DNA of 64,000 nucleotides from Aquabacter sp040049275 (GTDB lineage: Bacteria; Pseudomonadota; Alphaproteobacteria; Rhizobiales; Xanthobacteraceae), in assembly GCF_040049275.1 (NCBI RefSeq), contig NZ_JBDZDT010000005.1:310001-374000 (forward strand), given 5' to 3'. The notes beneath the pieces were generated by a model, which was given only the letters and a program-made list of their open reading frames with translations, searched no databases and was not told the origin of the DNA. A program made the position numbers and the translations under genes. Positions 25,806 to 33,970 of the stretch are shown here, piece after piece; position 1 is the stretch's first letter, and every line of letters begins with the position of its first letter.

Positions 25806-25840
25806 GCCTTGCAGCTCACCTATCTGATGTCATTGAGTGA

Positions 25841-25875
25841 GGCACGCGCCACATTGAAACGTGACGCGTGCCTTT
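25841..25875 (+). terminator. Terminator after the RHH gene
   Basis: GGCACGCG (25841-25848) pairs with CGCGTGCC (25865-25872), with inner CAC/GTG pairing. TTTCTAT follows. It is 36 bases after the RHH stop codon and isolates the pair from hflK. Confidence 0.65.
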
Positions 25876-26001
25876 CTATAACCCGCTGCCTCCGTAGCGC
25901 GTGCGCCGTCCCTGAGACGGTTGACACAGCGATGGCGGTGGTGGCGGAGAACGAGACGACGTGGACCGCTGCTGTCGCGGCGCTCCAACGGGAGACGGCG
26001 G

Positions 26002-27153
26002 ATGTCGTGGAAGAATCAGAGTGGGGGCCCATGGGGAAGTGGGCCTCGCGGCCCATGGGGAACGGGGCCCTCATCCTCCGGACCGACACCACCCGATATT
26101 GAAGATTTGATCCGCCGCAGCCAGGACCGGCTGCGGAACATGCTCCCCGGCTCCATGGGCCTCAAGGGCGTCATCCTGCTGGTGGCGCTGCTGGTGGCCG
26201 GCTGGCTGCTCTCCGGCTTCTACCGGGTCGAGCCAGACGAGCAGGGCGTCGTGCTACGCTTCGGGCGCTTCGTGCAGCTCACCCAGCCCGGCCTCAACTA
26301 TCACCTCCCCTACCCCATCGAGACGGTGCTGACCCCCAAGGTCACGCGCGTGAACCGCATCGATATCGGCATGCGGGTCACCGAAGACCCCCGGCGCGGC
26401 AACACGGTGCTGCGCGACGTGCCGGAAGAGAGCCTGATGCTTACCGGCGACGAGAACATCGTCGACGTGGACTTCGCGGTGTTCTGGGTGATCAACAACG
26501 CCGAGCACTTCCTGTTCAACGTCCAGAACCCGGAAGGCACCATCAAGGCGGTCGCCGAGAGCTCCATGCGCGAGGTGATCGGCCGCACCAACATCCAGCC
26601 GATCCTCACCGGCGCCCGGCAAACCGTCGAGACCGGCGTGCAGGATCTCATGCAGCGCACCCTGGACAGCTACGGCGCCGGCGTCCGCATCACTCAGTTG
26701 CAGATGCAGAAGGTGGACCCGCCCTCGCAGGTCATCGATGCCTTCCGCGACGTCCAGGCCGCCCGTGCCGACGCGGAGCGCGCCCAGAACGAAGCCCAGA
26801 CCTATGCCAACCGGGTTCTGCCCGAGGCGCGCGGCGAGGCGTCGCGCATCGACAACGCCGCCCAGGCCTATCGCGAACGCACCGTGGTGGAAGCGCGCGG
26901 CCAGGCCGACCGCTTCGTGAAGGTCTTTGAGCAATATGTGAACGCGAAGGACATCACGCGCCAGCGCATGTACTTCGAGACCATGGAGCGCGTGCTCGGG
27001 CCCATGGACAAGATCCTTCTGGACCAGGGCGCCGCCCGCGCAAGCGCAGGCGGAGGTGTTGTGCCCTTCCTGCCGCTCGGCGAAATCGGTCGCCGTCCCA
27101 CGACCACTCCGGCCCCCGTTCAGGGCACGCCCAGCCAGGGAGCCGCTCGATGA
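26002..27153 (+). CDS. hflK: HflK, FtsH modulator subunit
   Basis: Forms with HflC a membrane complex of the SPFH family that surrounds and restrains the AAA protease FtsH. The 383-aa product starts MSWKNQSGGPWGSGPRGPWG (ATG 26002, behind GGAGACGGCGG), with a Gly/Pro-rich N-terminus, one membrane span (about 55-73) and the SPFH/band-7 domain beginning YRVEPDEQGVVLRFGR. A long helical stretch follows to about residue 340. It overlaps hflC by four bases. Confidence 0.97.
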   Translation: MSWKNQSGGPWGSGPRGPWGTGPSSSGPTPPDIEDLIRRSQDRLRNMLPGSMGLKGVILLVALLVAGWLLSGFYRVEPDEQGVVLRFGRFVQLTQPGLNYHLPYPIETVLTPKVTRVNRIDIGMRVTEDPRRGNTVLRDVPEESLMLTGDENIVDVDFAVFWVINNAEHFLFNVQNPEGTIKAVAESSMREVIGRTNIQPILTGARQTVETGVQDLMQRTLDSYGAGVRITQLQMQKVDPPSQVIDAFRDVQAARADAERAQNEAQTYANRVLPEARGEASRIDNAAQAYRERTVVEARGQADRFVKVFEQYVNAKDITRQRMYFETMERVLGPMDKILLDQGAARASAGGGVVPFLPLGEIGRRPTTTPAPVQGTPSQGAAR

Positions 27154-28079
27154 GAAACTCTTTCCTCGGCGGCCTCATCGCCGTCGTCATCGCCGTGGTG
27201 CTGGTCGGGCTCTATTCCGCGGCCTTCACCGTCAGCCAGACCCAGCAGGCGCTGGTGCTGCGGCTCGGCAGCCCGCTGCCGCCCATCACCACGCCCGGAC
27301 TGCACTGGAAGATCCCGTTCATCGACAGCGTGGTCTATATCGACAACCGCATCCTGGACCTAGAAAACCCCCAGCAGGAGGTCATCGCCTCCGACCAGAA
27401 GCGGCTGGTGGTGGACGCGTTCGCGCGCTACCGCATCACCAACGCGCTGAAATTCTACCAGTCGGTCGGGACGATCGAGGCGGCCAATTCGCGCCTCGCC
27501 ACCATCCTCAACTCGGCCCTGCGCCGGGTCCTGGGTGAGAGCACCTTCATCCGCGTGGTGCGCGACGAGCGCGAGGCGCTGATGGCCCGCATCAACGAGC
27601 AGGTGAACCGCGAGGCGTCAAATTTCGGCATCACCGTGGTGGACGTTCGCATCCGCCGCGCCGATCTGCCGGAAGCCAACAGCCAGGCGGTGTTCCAGCG
27701 CATGCAGACCGAGCGCCAGCGGGAAGCGGCCGAAATCCGCGCCCAGGGCGGCGAGGCGGCGCAGCGCACCCGTGCCCGCGCCGACCGCGAGGCGGCCATC
27801 GTGGTGGCGGAAGCCAACTCGAAGGGCGAGCAGATGCGCGGCGAAGGCGATGCGGAGCGCAACAAGATCTTCGCCGAAGCCTACGGGCGCGACCCCGACT
27901 TCTTCGCCTTCTACCGCTCCATGCAGGCGTTCGAGGCGAGCCTGAAGTCGAACGACACCCGTCTCGTCATCAGCCCCGATTCCACATCGTTCTTCCGCTA
28001 CTTCGCGGACCCGATGGGCGGTGCGACGGCGCCCGGCGGGCAGACGCCCACCGTTCCCCCACCAGCGCCGGCGCGCTGA
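27150..28079 (+). CDS. hflC: HflC, FtsH modulator subunit
   Basis: Partner of HflK. The 309-aa product has an N-terminal membrane anchor (about 5-25), then TVSQTQQALVLRLGSPLPPI and the SPFH domain with DQKRLVVDAFARYRI. The coiled helical region follows (REAAEIRAQGGEAAQRTRAR) and the conserved end FFAFYRSMQAFEASL. The start overlaps hflK as ATGA, so the complex subunits are translationally coupled. Confidence 0.97.
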   Translation: MRNSFLGGLIAVVIAVVLVGLYSAAFTVSQTQQALVLRLGSPLPPITTPGLHWKIPFIDSVVYIDNRILDLENPQQEVIASDQKRLVVDAFARYRITNALKFYQSVGTIEAANSRLATILNSALRRVLGESTFIRVVRDEREALMARINEQVNREASNFGITVVDVRIRRADLPEANSQAVFQRMQTERQREAAEIRAQGGEAAQRTRARADREAAIVVAEANSKGEQMRGEGDAERNKIFAEAYGRDPDFFAFYRSMQAFEASLKSNDTRLVISPDSTSFFRYFADPMGGATAPGGQTPTVPPPAPAR

Positions 28080-28094
28080 GGCCGGCCGGTCGCC

Positions 28095-28280
28095 ATGCGG
28101 GATCTCCTGGCGGCGATCGGACTCGTCCTCGTGCTTGAAGGGCTGGTGCTCGCCGCCTTTCCCGGCATCTGGCGGAACGCCATAAAGGCCGTGCTGAAGG
28201 CCCCGGAGACGCCTCTGCGCATCTCCGGGCTGCTGGTGGGCGCCGTTGGCGTGATTGTGGTTTGGCTCGTGCGGGGATGA
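28095..28280 (+). CDS. DUF2065 small membrane protein
   Basis: A 61-aa inner-membrane protein of the DUF2065/YjeT family: two membrane spans (about 3-20 and 42-59) around FPGIWRNAIKAVL and LRISGLLVGAVGV. It lies 15 bases after hflC and before degP, the usual place of this family. The function is unknown; context suggests the FtsH/HflKC quality-control system. Confidence 0.85.
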   Translation: MRDLLAAIGLVLVLEGLVLAAFPGIWRNAIKAVLKAPETPLRISGLLVGAVGVIVVWLVRG

Positions 28281-28395
28281 TGGGGCAGACTTGAGGTGGC
28301 GTCCCTTTTCCGCCTCAATGGCGGGCGACGCATAGGGTTTCAGGTCCACCAACGTCAGGGGTGCCGTCTTGCGCCCCGCCTCGCGAGGAGAGGTC

Positions 28396-29886
28396 ATGTC
28401 TGCTGGAAGCCGCTTTTTGTCCGCCCCGGCCCTCGCGCTCGCCTTGGCCCTTTCCGCCGCCACCGGGTTCGGCCCGGCCTTCGCGGCCGCCACCAAGGGT
28501 CCCGACACGGTGGCCGACACCGCCGCGGTGGTGATGGACGCGGTGGTGAACATCTCCACCTCGCAGAATGTCGCCGCCTCGCGCAGCGTGCCCACGCCGC
28601 AGCTTCCGCCGGGCTCGCCCTTCGAGGACTTCTTCGACGATTTCTTCAAGCGCCGGCAGCAGCAGCCGGACGGCGACGGGGACAATGGCAACAGCCAGCG
28701 CTCGCGCCGCGTCTCCTCGCTCGGCTCCGGCTTCGTGATCGACCCCACCGGCCTGATCGTGACAAACAATCACGTGATCGCCGACGCGGACGAGATCTAC
28801 GCCAATTTCAACGACGGCTCGAAGCTGAAGGCCGAGCTGGTCGGCCGTGACACCAAGACCGACCTCGCTTTGCTGCGGGTGAAGCCTGAGAAGCCGCTCA
28901 CCGCCGTGAAGTTCGGCGATTCCAGCAAGCTGCGGGTGGGCGACTGGGTGATGGCGATCGGCAACCCCTTCGGCCTCGGCGGCACGCTCACCGTGGGCGT
29001 GGTCTCCGCCCGGAACCGGAACATCAATTCCGGCCCCTATGACAATTTCATCCAGACGGACGCCGCCATCAATCGCGGCAATTCCGGCGGCCCGCTGTTC
29101 AACATGGACGGTGAGGTGATCGGTATCAACACCGCGATCATCTCGCCCTCGGGCGGCTCCATCGGCATCGGCTTCGCCGTGCCCTCCGACACCGCAAAGC
29201 CCATTCTCGCCCAGCTTCAGGAATTCAAGGAAGTGCGGCGCGGCTGGATCGGCGTGCGCATCCAGACGGTCACCGACGAGATCGCCGAGAGCCTCGGCCT
29301 CGGCAAGGCGCGGGGCGCTCTGGTGGGCGGTGTCAGCGACGGCGGGCCTGCGGCGAAGGCGGAGATCAAGGCCGGCGACGTGGTGGTCAAGTTCGACGGC
29401 AAGGACGTGAAGGAGATGCGCGACCTGCCGCGCGTCGTCGCCGACACGCCCGTGGGCAAGGAAGTGGAGGTGGTGGTCATCCGCAAGGGGAAGGAAGAGA
29501 CCCTGAAGATCACCATCGCCCGTATGCCCGAGGACGAGAAGCAGGCCGCTGCCGCGGACACCCCCTCCCCCGCCCCCAAGGCGGCCGCGCAGCGCCTGCT
29601 GGGCGTCGAGTTCTCCGGCCTGACCGATGATCTGCGCAAGCGCTTCAAGATCAAGGACGGCGTGACCGGCGTTGTGATCCTCAACGTCGAGCGCAACTCC
29701 GCCGCCGCCGACAAGGGCCTGAAGGCGGGCCAGGTGGTTGTGGAAGTGGGCCAGGAGCCCGTCTCCAGCCCGTCCGATGTGCAGAAGCGCATCGAGGCGC
29801 TGAAGAAGGACGGGCGGAGCCAGGCGCTCCTGCTGGTCTCCGACGCCGACGGCCAGAACCGCTACGTGGCCATCCCGCTGAACTGA
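28396..29886 (+). CDS. degP: Periplasmic Do-family serine protease DegP
   Basis: Periplasmic protease/chaperone of 496 aa. A signal peptide (1 to about 31, ending AFA) precedes a Phe-rich LA loop (FEDFFDDFFKRRQQQ). The protease domain has triad His126 (TNNHVI), Asp156 (KTDLALLRV) and Ser230 (RGNSGGPL). Two PDZ domains follow (about 270-370 and 395-490). I chose the ATG at 28396 because GAGGAGAGGTC precedes it; an in-frame TTG at 28369 has no such site. It closes the hflK-hflC-DUF2065-degP set, an envelope-stress module. Confidence 0.95.
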   Translation: MSAGSRFLSAPALALALALSAATGFGPAFAAATKGPDTVADTAAVVMDAVVNISTSQNVAASRSVPTPQLPPGSPFEDFFDDFFKRRQQQPDGDGDNGNSQRSRRVSSLGSGFVIDPTGLIVTNNHVIADADEIYANFNDGSKLKAELVGRDTKTDLALLRVKPEKPLTAVKFGDSSKLRVGDWVMAIGNPFGLGGTLTVGVVSARNRNINSGPYDNFIQTDAAINRGNSGGPLFNMDGEVIGINTAIISPSGGSIGIGFAVPSDTAKPILAQLQEFKEVRRGWIGVRIQTVTDEIAESLGLGKARGALVGGVSDGGPAAKAEIKAGDVVVKFDGKDVKEMRDLPRVVADTPVGKEVEVVVIRKGKEETLKITIARMPEDEKQAAAADTPSPAPKAAAQRLLGVEFSGLTDDLRKRFKIKDGVTGVVILNVERNSAAADKGLKAGQVVVEVGQEPVSSPSDVQKRIEALKKDGRSQALLLVSDADGQNRYVAIPLN

Positions 29887-29887
29887 G

Positions 29888-29904
29888 GGGGCTCCAAGCC
29901 CCTT
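29888..29904 (+). terminator. Short terminator after degP
   Basis: GGGGCT-CCA-AGCCCC is a 6-bp stem starting two bases after the degP stop, followed by only TT. It is a weak intrinsic terminator. Confidence 0.45.
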
Positions 29905-29990
29905 CAGCCAAATGGCCGGATCGCGTCCGGCCGCGCCGACCAGCGGCGCTGATGCGACAGGCCTCTCAGTCCCGAAAGAGCCGGATTTTC

Positions 29991-30107
29991 ACCTCTCCCC
30001 GAGCGGGAGAGGTCGAGGCCGCAGGCGACGGGTGAGGGGCTCCGGCTTATTAAGATTGGAGAGGGTGGTTCCCCCTCACCCCAACCCTCTCCCCCGCGGG
30101 GAGAGGG
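29991..30107. repeat. Composite REP-like palindromic repeat
   Basis: Three nested inverted repeats fill the degP-serB gap: ACCTCTCCC/GGGAGAGGT (29991-30013), GGGTGAGGGG/CCCCTCACCC (30030-30039 with 30072-30081) and CCCTCTCCCC/GGGGAGAGGG (30085-30107). They share the CTCTCCC...GGGAGAG core with the element at 22120-22238 and lie between convergent genes. Confidence 0.75.
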
Positions 30108-30157
30108 GGCACGACGCTAATTCCTTTGGAAACGAAGTGCTCGGCCATGACGGGATC

Positions 30158-31057
30158 TCACGGCCGCACGATCTCTTCGTGCGTATAGCCCTGCATGTAG
30201 ATGAGCGCGGTCAGGTCCCCGTGGTCGATCCGCACATGGGCCGCCTCGGCCACCTTGGGCTTGGCGTGATAGGCGACGCCGAGCCCGGCCTCCGACAGCA
30301 TGCCGAGATCGTTCGCTCCGTCCCCCACCGCCAGGGTCTCGGAGGGCGAGAGGCGCAGGCGGTCGCGATATTCGACCAGCGCCGCCGTCTTGGCGTCACG
30401 CCCGAGGATGGGCTCCTCCACGCGGCCGGCAAAGCGGCCATCCTCCACCACCAGCACATTGGCGCGGTTCTCGTCGAAGCCGATGCGCGCCGCGACCGGG
30501 CCGGTGAACAAGGTGAAGCCACCGGAAACCAGCATCGTATAAGCGCCATGCGCCTTCATGGTCGCCACCAGCTCCGGCCCACCGGGGGTCAGGTGGATGC
30601 GCTCGCGCAGCAATTCGTCCACCACGCCGGCGGAAAGGCCCTTCAGCAGCGCCACGCGCTCCCGCAAGGCCGGCTCGAAGTCGATCTCGCCGCGCATGGC
30701 CCGCTCGGTGATGGCGGCCACATGCTCCTTGATGCCCACGAGGTCGGCCAGCTCGTCGATGCATTCCTCGCCGATCATGGTGGAATCCATGTCCGCCAGG
30801 AACAGGCGCTTGCGCCGGTCGGCGGCCAGCTGCACCACCACATCCACCGGCGCGCCATGGAGCGCTGCGCGCACGGCGGCGGTGAGTTCGCGCGGCTCGG
30901 CACCCAAGGGCGGGTCGAAGGGGATGTCCACGGCCACCTCGGCATGGAGCACATTGCCCTCCCCCGCCTCCGGGAGAACGGCGCGCGCCGCGGCCACCAG
31001 GTCGCGCGTCAGCAGCGCATGGGCGGGATTTGAGATAAGGGTCGCCACATAGACCAT
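30158..31057 (-). CDS. serB: Phosphoserine phosphatase
   Basis: HAD-family enzyme: O-phospho-L-serine + water gives L-serine + phosphate, the last step of serine synthesis. The 299-aa protein has a variable N-terminal region, then the HAD motifs LFLADMDSTMIGEECIDE (nucleophile Asp in DMDST), SGGFTLFTG and GDGANDLGML. The ATG at 31057 gives MVYVATLISNP; an alternative ATG at 31066 adds three residues, and neither has a good ribosome-binding site. It faces miaA with only 27 bases between start codons. Confidence 0.95.
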   Translation of the reverse strand: MVYVATLISNPAHALLTRDLVAAARAVLPEAGEGNVLHAEVAVDIPFDPPLGAEPRELTAAVRAALHGAPVDVVVQLAADRRKRLFLADMDSTMIGEECIDELADLVGIKEHVAAITERAMRGEIDFEPALRERVALLKGLSAGVVDELLRERIHLTPGGPELVATMKAHGAYTMLVSGGFTLFTGPVAARIGFDENRANVLVVEDGRFAGRVEEPILGRDAKTAALVEYRDRLRLSPSETLAVGDGANDLGMLSEAGLGVAYHAKPKVAEAAHVRIDHGDLTALIYMQGYTHEEIVRP

Positions 31058-31084
31058 GGAGAACATCCGAATGAGGACGGCCTG

Positions 31085-32020
31085 ATGCACGCAGGTGATG
31101 TGTGCGCTGCAATGCCGGATGCGGTGCTCATCGCAGGTCCGACGGCGAGCGGCAAGTCCGCCCTCGCCGTCGCCCTGGCGGAAGCCACGGGCGGCGTGGT
31201 GGTGAATGCGGATTCCATGCAGGTCTATCGCGACCTGCGCATCCTCACCGCCCGCCCGAGCCCGGAGGACGAGGCCCGCGCCCGCCACCTTCTCTACGGC
31301 CACGTAGACGGCGACACGGATTATTCCGTTGGCCGCTGGATGGAGGATGCGGCCTCCGCGCTCGCCGCCGTGCGCGCGGCGGGGCGCTTGCCCATCGTCG
31401 TGGGCGGCACCGGGCTTTATTTCCGTGCGCTCACCGTCGGCCTCGCGCCAGTGCCCCCCATCCCGGAAGAGGTGCGCGTGCGTATCCGTGCGGAGGCAGA
31501 GGGCGAGAGTAGTGGCGTGCTCCATTCCCGGCTCGCGACCCAGGACCCCCTCACCGCCTTCCGCCTGCGCCCCAATGACCGCCAGCGCATCCTGCGCGCG
31601 CTGGAGGTGGTGGAGGCGACAGGCCGGCCTTTGGCCGAATGGCAGGGCACGGACGGCACACCCTTGGTTTCCCCCGACCGCAGCCTGCGCATCGTGCTCG
31701 AGGTGGACCGCGAGGCGTTGCGCGCGCGCATCGACGGGCGGTTCGACGCCATGCTCGCGCACGGCGCGCTGGAAGAAGTGCGCCAGCTCGCGGACCGGCA
31801 CCTGCCGACGGCCCGCCCCATCCTGAAGGCGCACGGCGCGCCGGCCCTGACGCGCCATCTTGCAGGCGAAATCAGCTTGGCGGAGGCCGCCGCCGAAGGG
31901 CAGGCCGACACCCGCCGCTACGCCAAGCGCCAGCAGACCTGGTTCCGCCACCAGATGGCCGACTGGCAGCGGCATGCACCGGAGGACGCCCTGCCCGCCC
32001 TCCTCGCCCAGTTGCCCTGA
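31085..32020 (+). CDS. miaA: tRNA dimethylallyltransferase
   Basis: Transfers a dimethylallyl group to N6 of A37 in tRNAs reading UNN codons. The 311-aa product has the P-loop GPTASGKSALAVALAE (from residue 18), NADSMQVYRDLRILTARP, VVGGTGLYFRALTVG and the C-terminal RRYAKRQQTWFRHQ. I keep the ATG at 31085 because ATGAGGA lies about 8 bases upstream; the ATG at 31112 also fits homology. It is divergent from serB. Confidence 0.96.
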   Translation: MHAGDVCAAMPDAVLIAGPTASGKSALAVALAEATGGVVVNADSMQVYRDLRILTARPSPEDEARARHLLYGHVDGDTDYSVGRWMEDAASALAAVRAAGRLPIVVGGTGLYFRALTVGLAPVPPIPEEVRVRIRAEAEGESSGVLHSRLATQDPLTAFRLRPNDRQRILRALEVVEATGRPLAEWQGTDGTPLVSPDRSLRIVLEVDREALRARIDGRFDAMLAHGALEEVRQLADRHLPTARPILKAHGAPALTRHLAGEISLAEAAAEGQADTRRYAKRQQTWFRHQMADWQRHAPEDALPALLAQLP

Positions 32021-32770
32021 TCAGCCCGCCGCCGGCACGGTTTGCACCGACGCCGAAGGTGCGCGGGAGGCGCCGGCGAGGCGGATCCACAGCGCGGCGG
32101 CGGCAAGCAGCGCGAAGCCGATGGGGCCGTGCGGGCTTGCATGGCTCACCTGGATCTCCCAGCCAAAGCCGATGAGCAGAAGCAGCGCCGGCCACGGGGC
32201 TTTCTTGGCCAGGAACAGCGCCGCCGCCGCGAACAGGGCGCTGAGGAAGACGGCCCAGGAGCCGATGAGACTGATGAACGAGCCCATGCCGCCGATCCAG
32301 GGATCGACCCAGTTGGTGTTCAGCAGCAGGGCCGCGCCCTCCATCTGTTGGGCATTCAGCTTCCCCGCCGCCTCCAGCGCCTGCATGTTGAGGATGGTGC
32401 GGCCGAGCCCGACGCCGCCGATGGAATCAAGCGCCGTATAGCCGAGGAGAAAGGCGAAGGTCGCAGCCCGTGAAAGCCAGGCGAACAGCACCGCAGCGCC
32501 GGTCTCGATGCCGTCCATGGCGAGCCAGAGCCCCACGGTAACCAGCCCCAGCATGGGAAGCTGGATCATGTGCAGCGTGAACCACCATTCCGGGCCGAAA
32601 TAGGCCAGCGCCATATGGCGGGGGCTGAAGGGCTGGGCCGTGCACAGGTAGGCATACATGCCCGGATCGTTGCTGAAGCCTTCAGGGTGGAACAGCTCCA
32701 TGCCCGCCAGCACCAAAGGTGCAAAGCACAGGCAAACCCACCACAGCACGTTCTTGATGATCTGGTTCAT
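32021..32770 (-). CDS. Multi-pass membrane protein, unknown function
   Basis: I do not recognise a family with confidence. The 249-aa protein starts at the ATG at 32770 (MNQIIKNVLWWVCLCFAPLV), preceded by GGGGAGGGGGCG. It has about six to seven hydrophobic segments, a loop with FHPEGFSNDPGMYAYL, and MEGAALLLNTNWVDPWIGGM. It lies 60 bases after the MsrQ-like gene on the same strand, so they probably form an operon and may act together in the inner membrane. That link is inference. Confidence 0.6.
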   Translation of the reverse strand: MNQIIKNVLWWVCLCFAPLVLAGMELFHPEGFSNDPGMYAYLCTAQPFSPRHMALAYFGPEWWFTLHMIQLPMLGLVTVGLWLAMDGIETGAAVLFAWLSRAATFAFLLGYTALDSIGGVGLGRTILNMQALEAAGKLNAQQMEGAALLLNTNWVDPWIGGMGSFISLIGSWAVFLSALFAAAALFLAKKAPWPALLLLIGFGWEIQVSHASPHGPIGFALLAAAALWIRLAGASRAPSASVQTVPAAG

Positions 32771-32830
32771 CGCCCCCTCCCCGGTCACCCGTGGCGGACG
32801 ATAGCGCCGATCCCAGTGCTTCGGAACGCT

Positions 32831-33739
32831 TCACACCGCCGATGTGCGCGGCGTCGCTTTTTTCAGTGGCGCCTGCTTCTTCGGCGGCGCCAGCTTCGCC
32901 CGCAGGAAGGCGGCGGCGGTCAGGGCGAATCCCGCCATCAGCACCCACAAGGCCGGGCTGATGCCGAACGCCGGCTGGACATTGGCCTGAAGCACCAGCC
33001 AGGGATCGATGCCGGTGGCGGCGGCATACCAGCCCACTTCCCCCGCCGCCGTCAGCGCCGCCGAGACCAGCGACAGCAAGGCCAGCAGGGGGATGGTCAC
33101 GTTGTTGGTGAGATGGTGCGTGATGCGATAGGCGAACAGGAAGATCAGCAGCCCGCCCATGAGCACCGCCTCCGTCACGTCCAGCTTGGACTGGATCATG
33201 AAATGGGCGATGGCGAGGATGGCGATGCCGTAAACGCTGGCATGGAGCGCATTCCAGCGCTTCGCGCCCATGCGGCGGATCACCTTGTCGAACGACGTGC
33301 CGCCAAGCGCCAGCAGGAGCGCCACGCCCACGGCGCCGATGGTGAGATAGAAGCGCAGCACGATCTCCATCACCGCCGCGCCCACGTTCCAGCCCTGGTC
33401 CATCACGTAAAGGCCGAGATGGAGCGTGGCATAGCCGAGCACTGCGAGCCCGAGCGTGCGCCGGGCCAGAACCAGCTTCGGCCAATGGAAGATCCGCCGG
33501 AACGGTGTCACTGCAAGGCTCATGAGCAGGAAGCGCACGGCCCAGAGGCCGGTGAAGTGGATCGCCTCCGTCACCGGCCGCGCGCCGAGATCCCCCGCGA
33601 TGGCCCGGCCGGCAAGCCAGAGCGCAGGCACGATCACGCCGATAAGCGAGACGGTCTTCTCAGGAGAGAACTTGCCGGACTTTTCGTGGAACAGGGGCAT
33701 GGGGATGTGCTCGCTGGCTCTTTCCCCTTCTATCGCCAT
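32831..33739 (-). CDS. MsrQ/YedZ-like heme-binding membrane subunit
   Basis: Member of the ferric-reductase-like transmembrane family; MsrQ passes electrons from the quinone pool to the periplasmic molybdenum enzyme MsrP, which repairs methionine sulfoxide. The 302-aa protein has about seven to eight spans with conserved His in RRTLGLAVLGYATLHLGLYV and WNALHASVYGIAILAIAHFM, plus the linker VTPFRRIFHWPKL. It is about 90 residues longer than E. coli MsrQ, with extra C-terminal spans and a Lys-rich tail. No msrP is in the window. The start is uncertain (33739 or 33700). Confidence 0.75.
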   Translation of the reverse strand: MAIEGERASEHIPMPLFHEKSGKFSPEKTVSLIGVIVPALWLAGRAIAGDLGARPVTEAIHFTGLWAVRFLLMSLAVTPFRRIFHWPKLVLARRTLGLAVLGYATLHLGLYVMDQGWNVGAAVMEIVLRFYLTIGAVGVALLLALGGTSFDKVIRRMGAKRWNALHASVYGIAILAIAHFMIQSKLDVTEAVLMGGLLIFLFAYRITHHLTNNVTIPLLALLSLVSAALTAAGEVGWYAAATGIDPWLVLQANVQPAFGISPALWVLMAGFALTAAAFLRAKLAPPKKQAPLKKATPRTSAV

Positions 33740-33970
33740 GGTCGCGGCCGCGTCGTGGCAGCGGCCTGCACAATGACGTGAGCCTCAAACCGCCACCGAC
33801 GACCCCGGCCACCGCGGGCGCCATGGCTACCCTGATCAGACATTCCTCCGGGTGGCATTCGGCCGCGCTTGCCTTGCACATTCGAGAGGTCAGCGCCAAC
33901 CTGATTGTCTCCTTGCGCAAGTAATCATGCGTCTCGCGCCTGTCCCAAACGCCGCCAATGGAGGTCCACC

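Noticed and set aside
28290..28320. RpoH-like promoter (CTTGAG...) before degP
   Set aside because: The -10 element does not match CCCCAT and the same bases form a weak hairpin.
31058..31975. N-terminal extension of serB across miaA
   Set aside because: It is the reverse of the certain miaA gene; SerB homology begins at about 31057.
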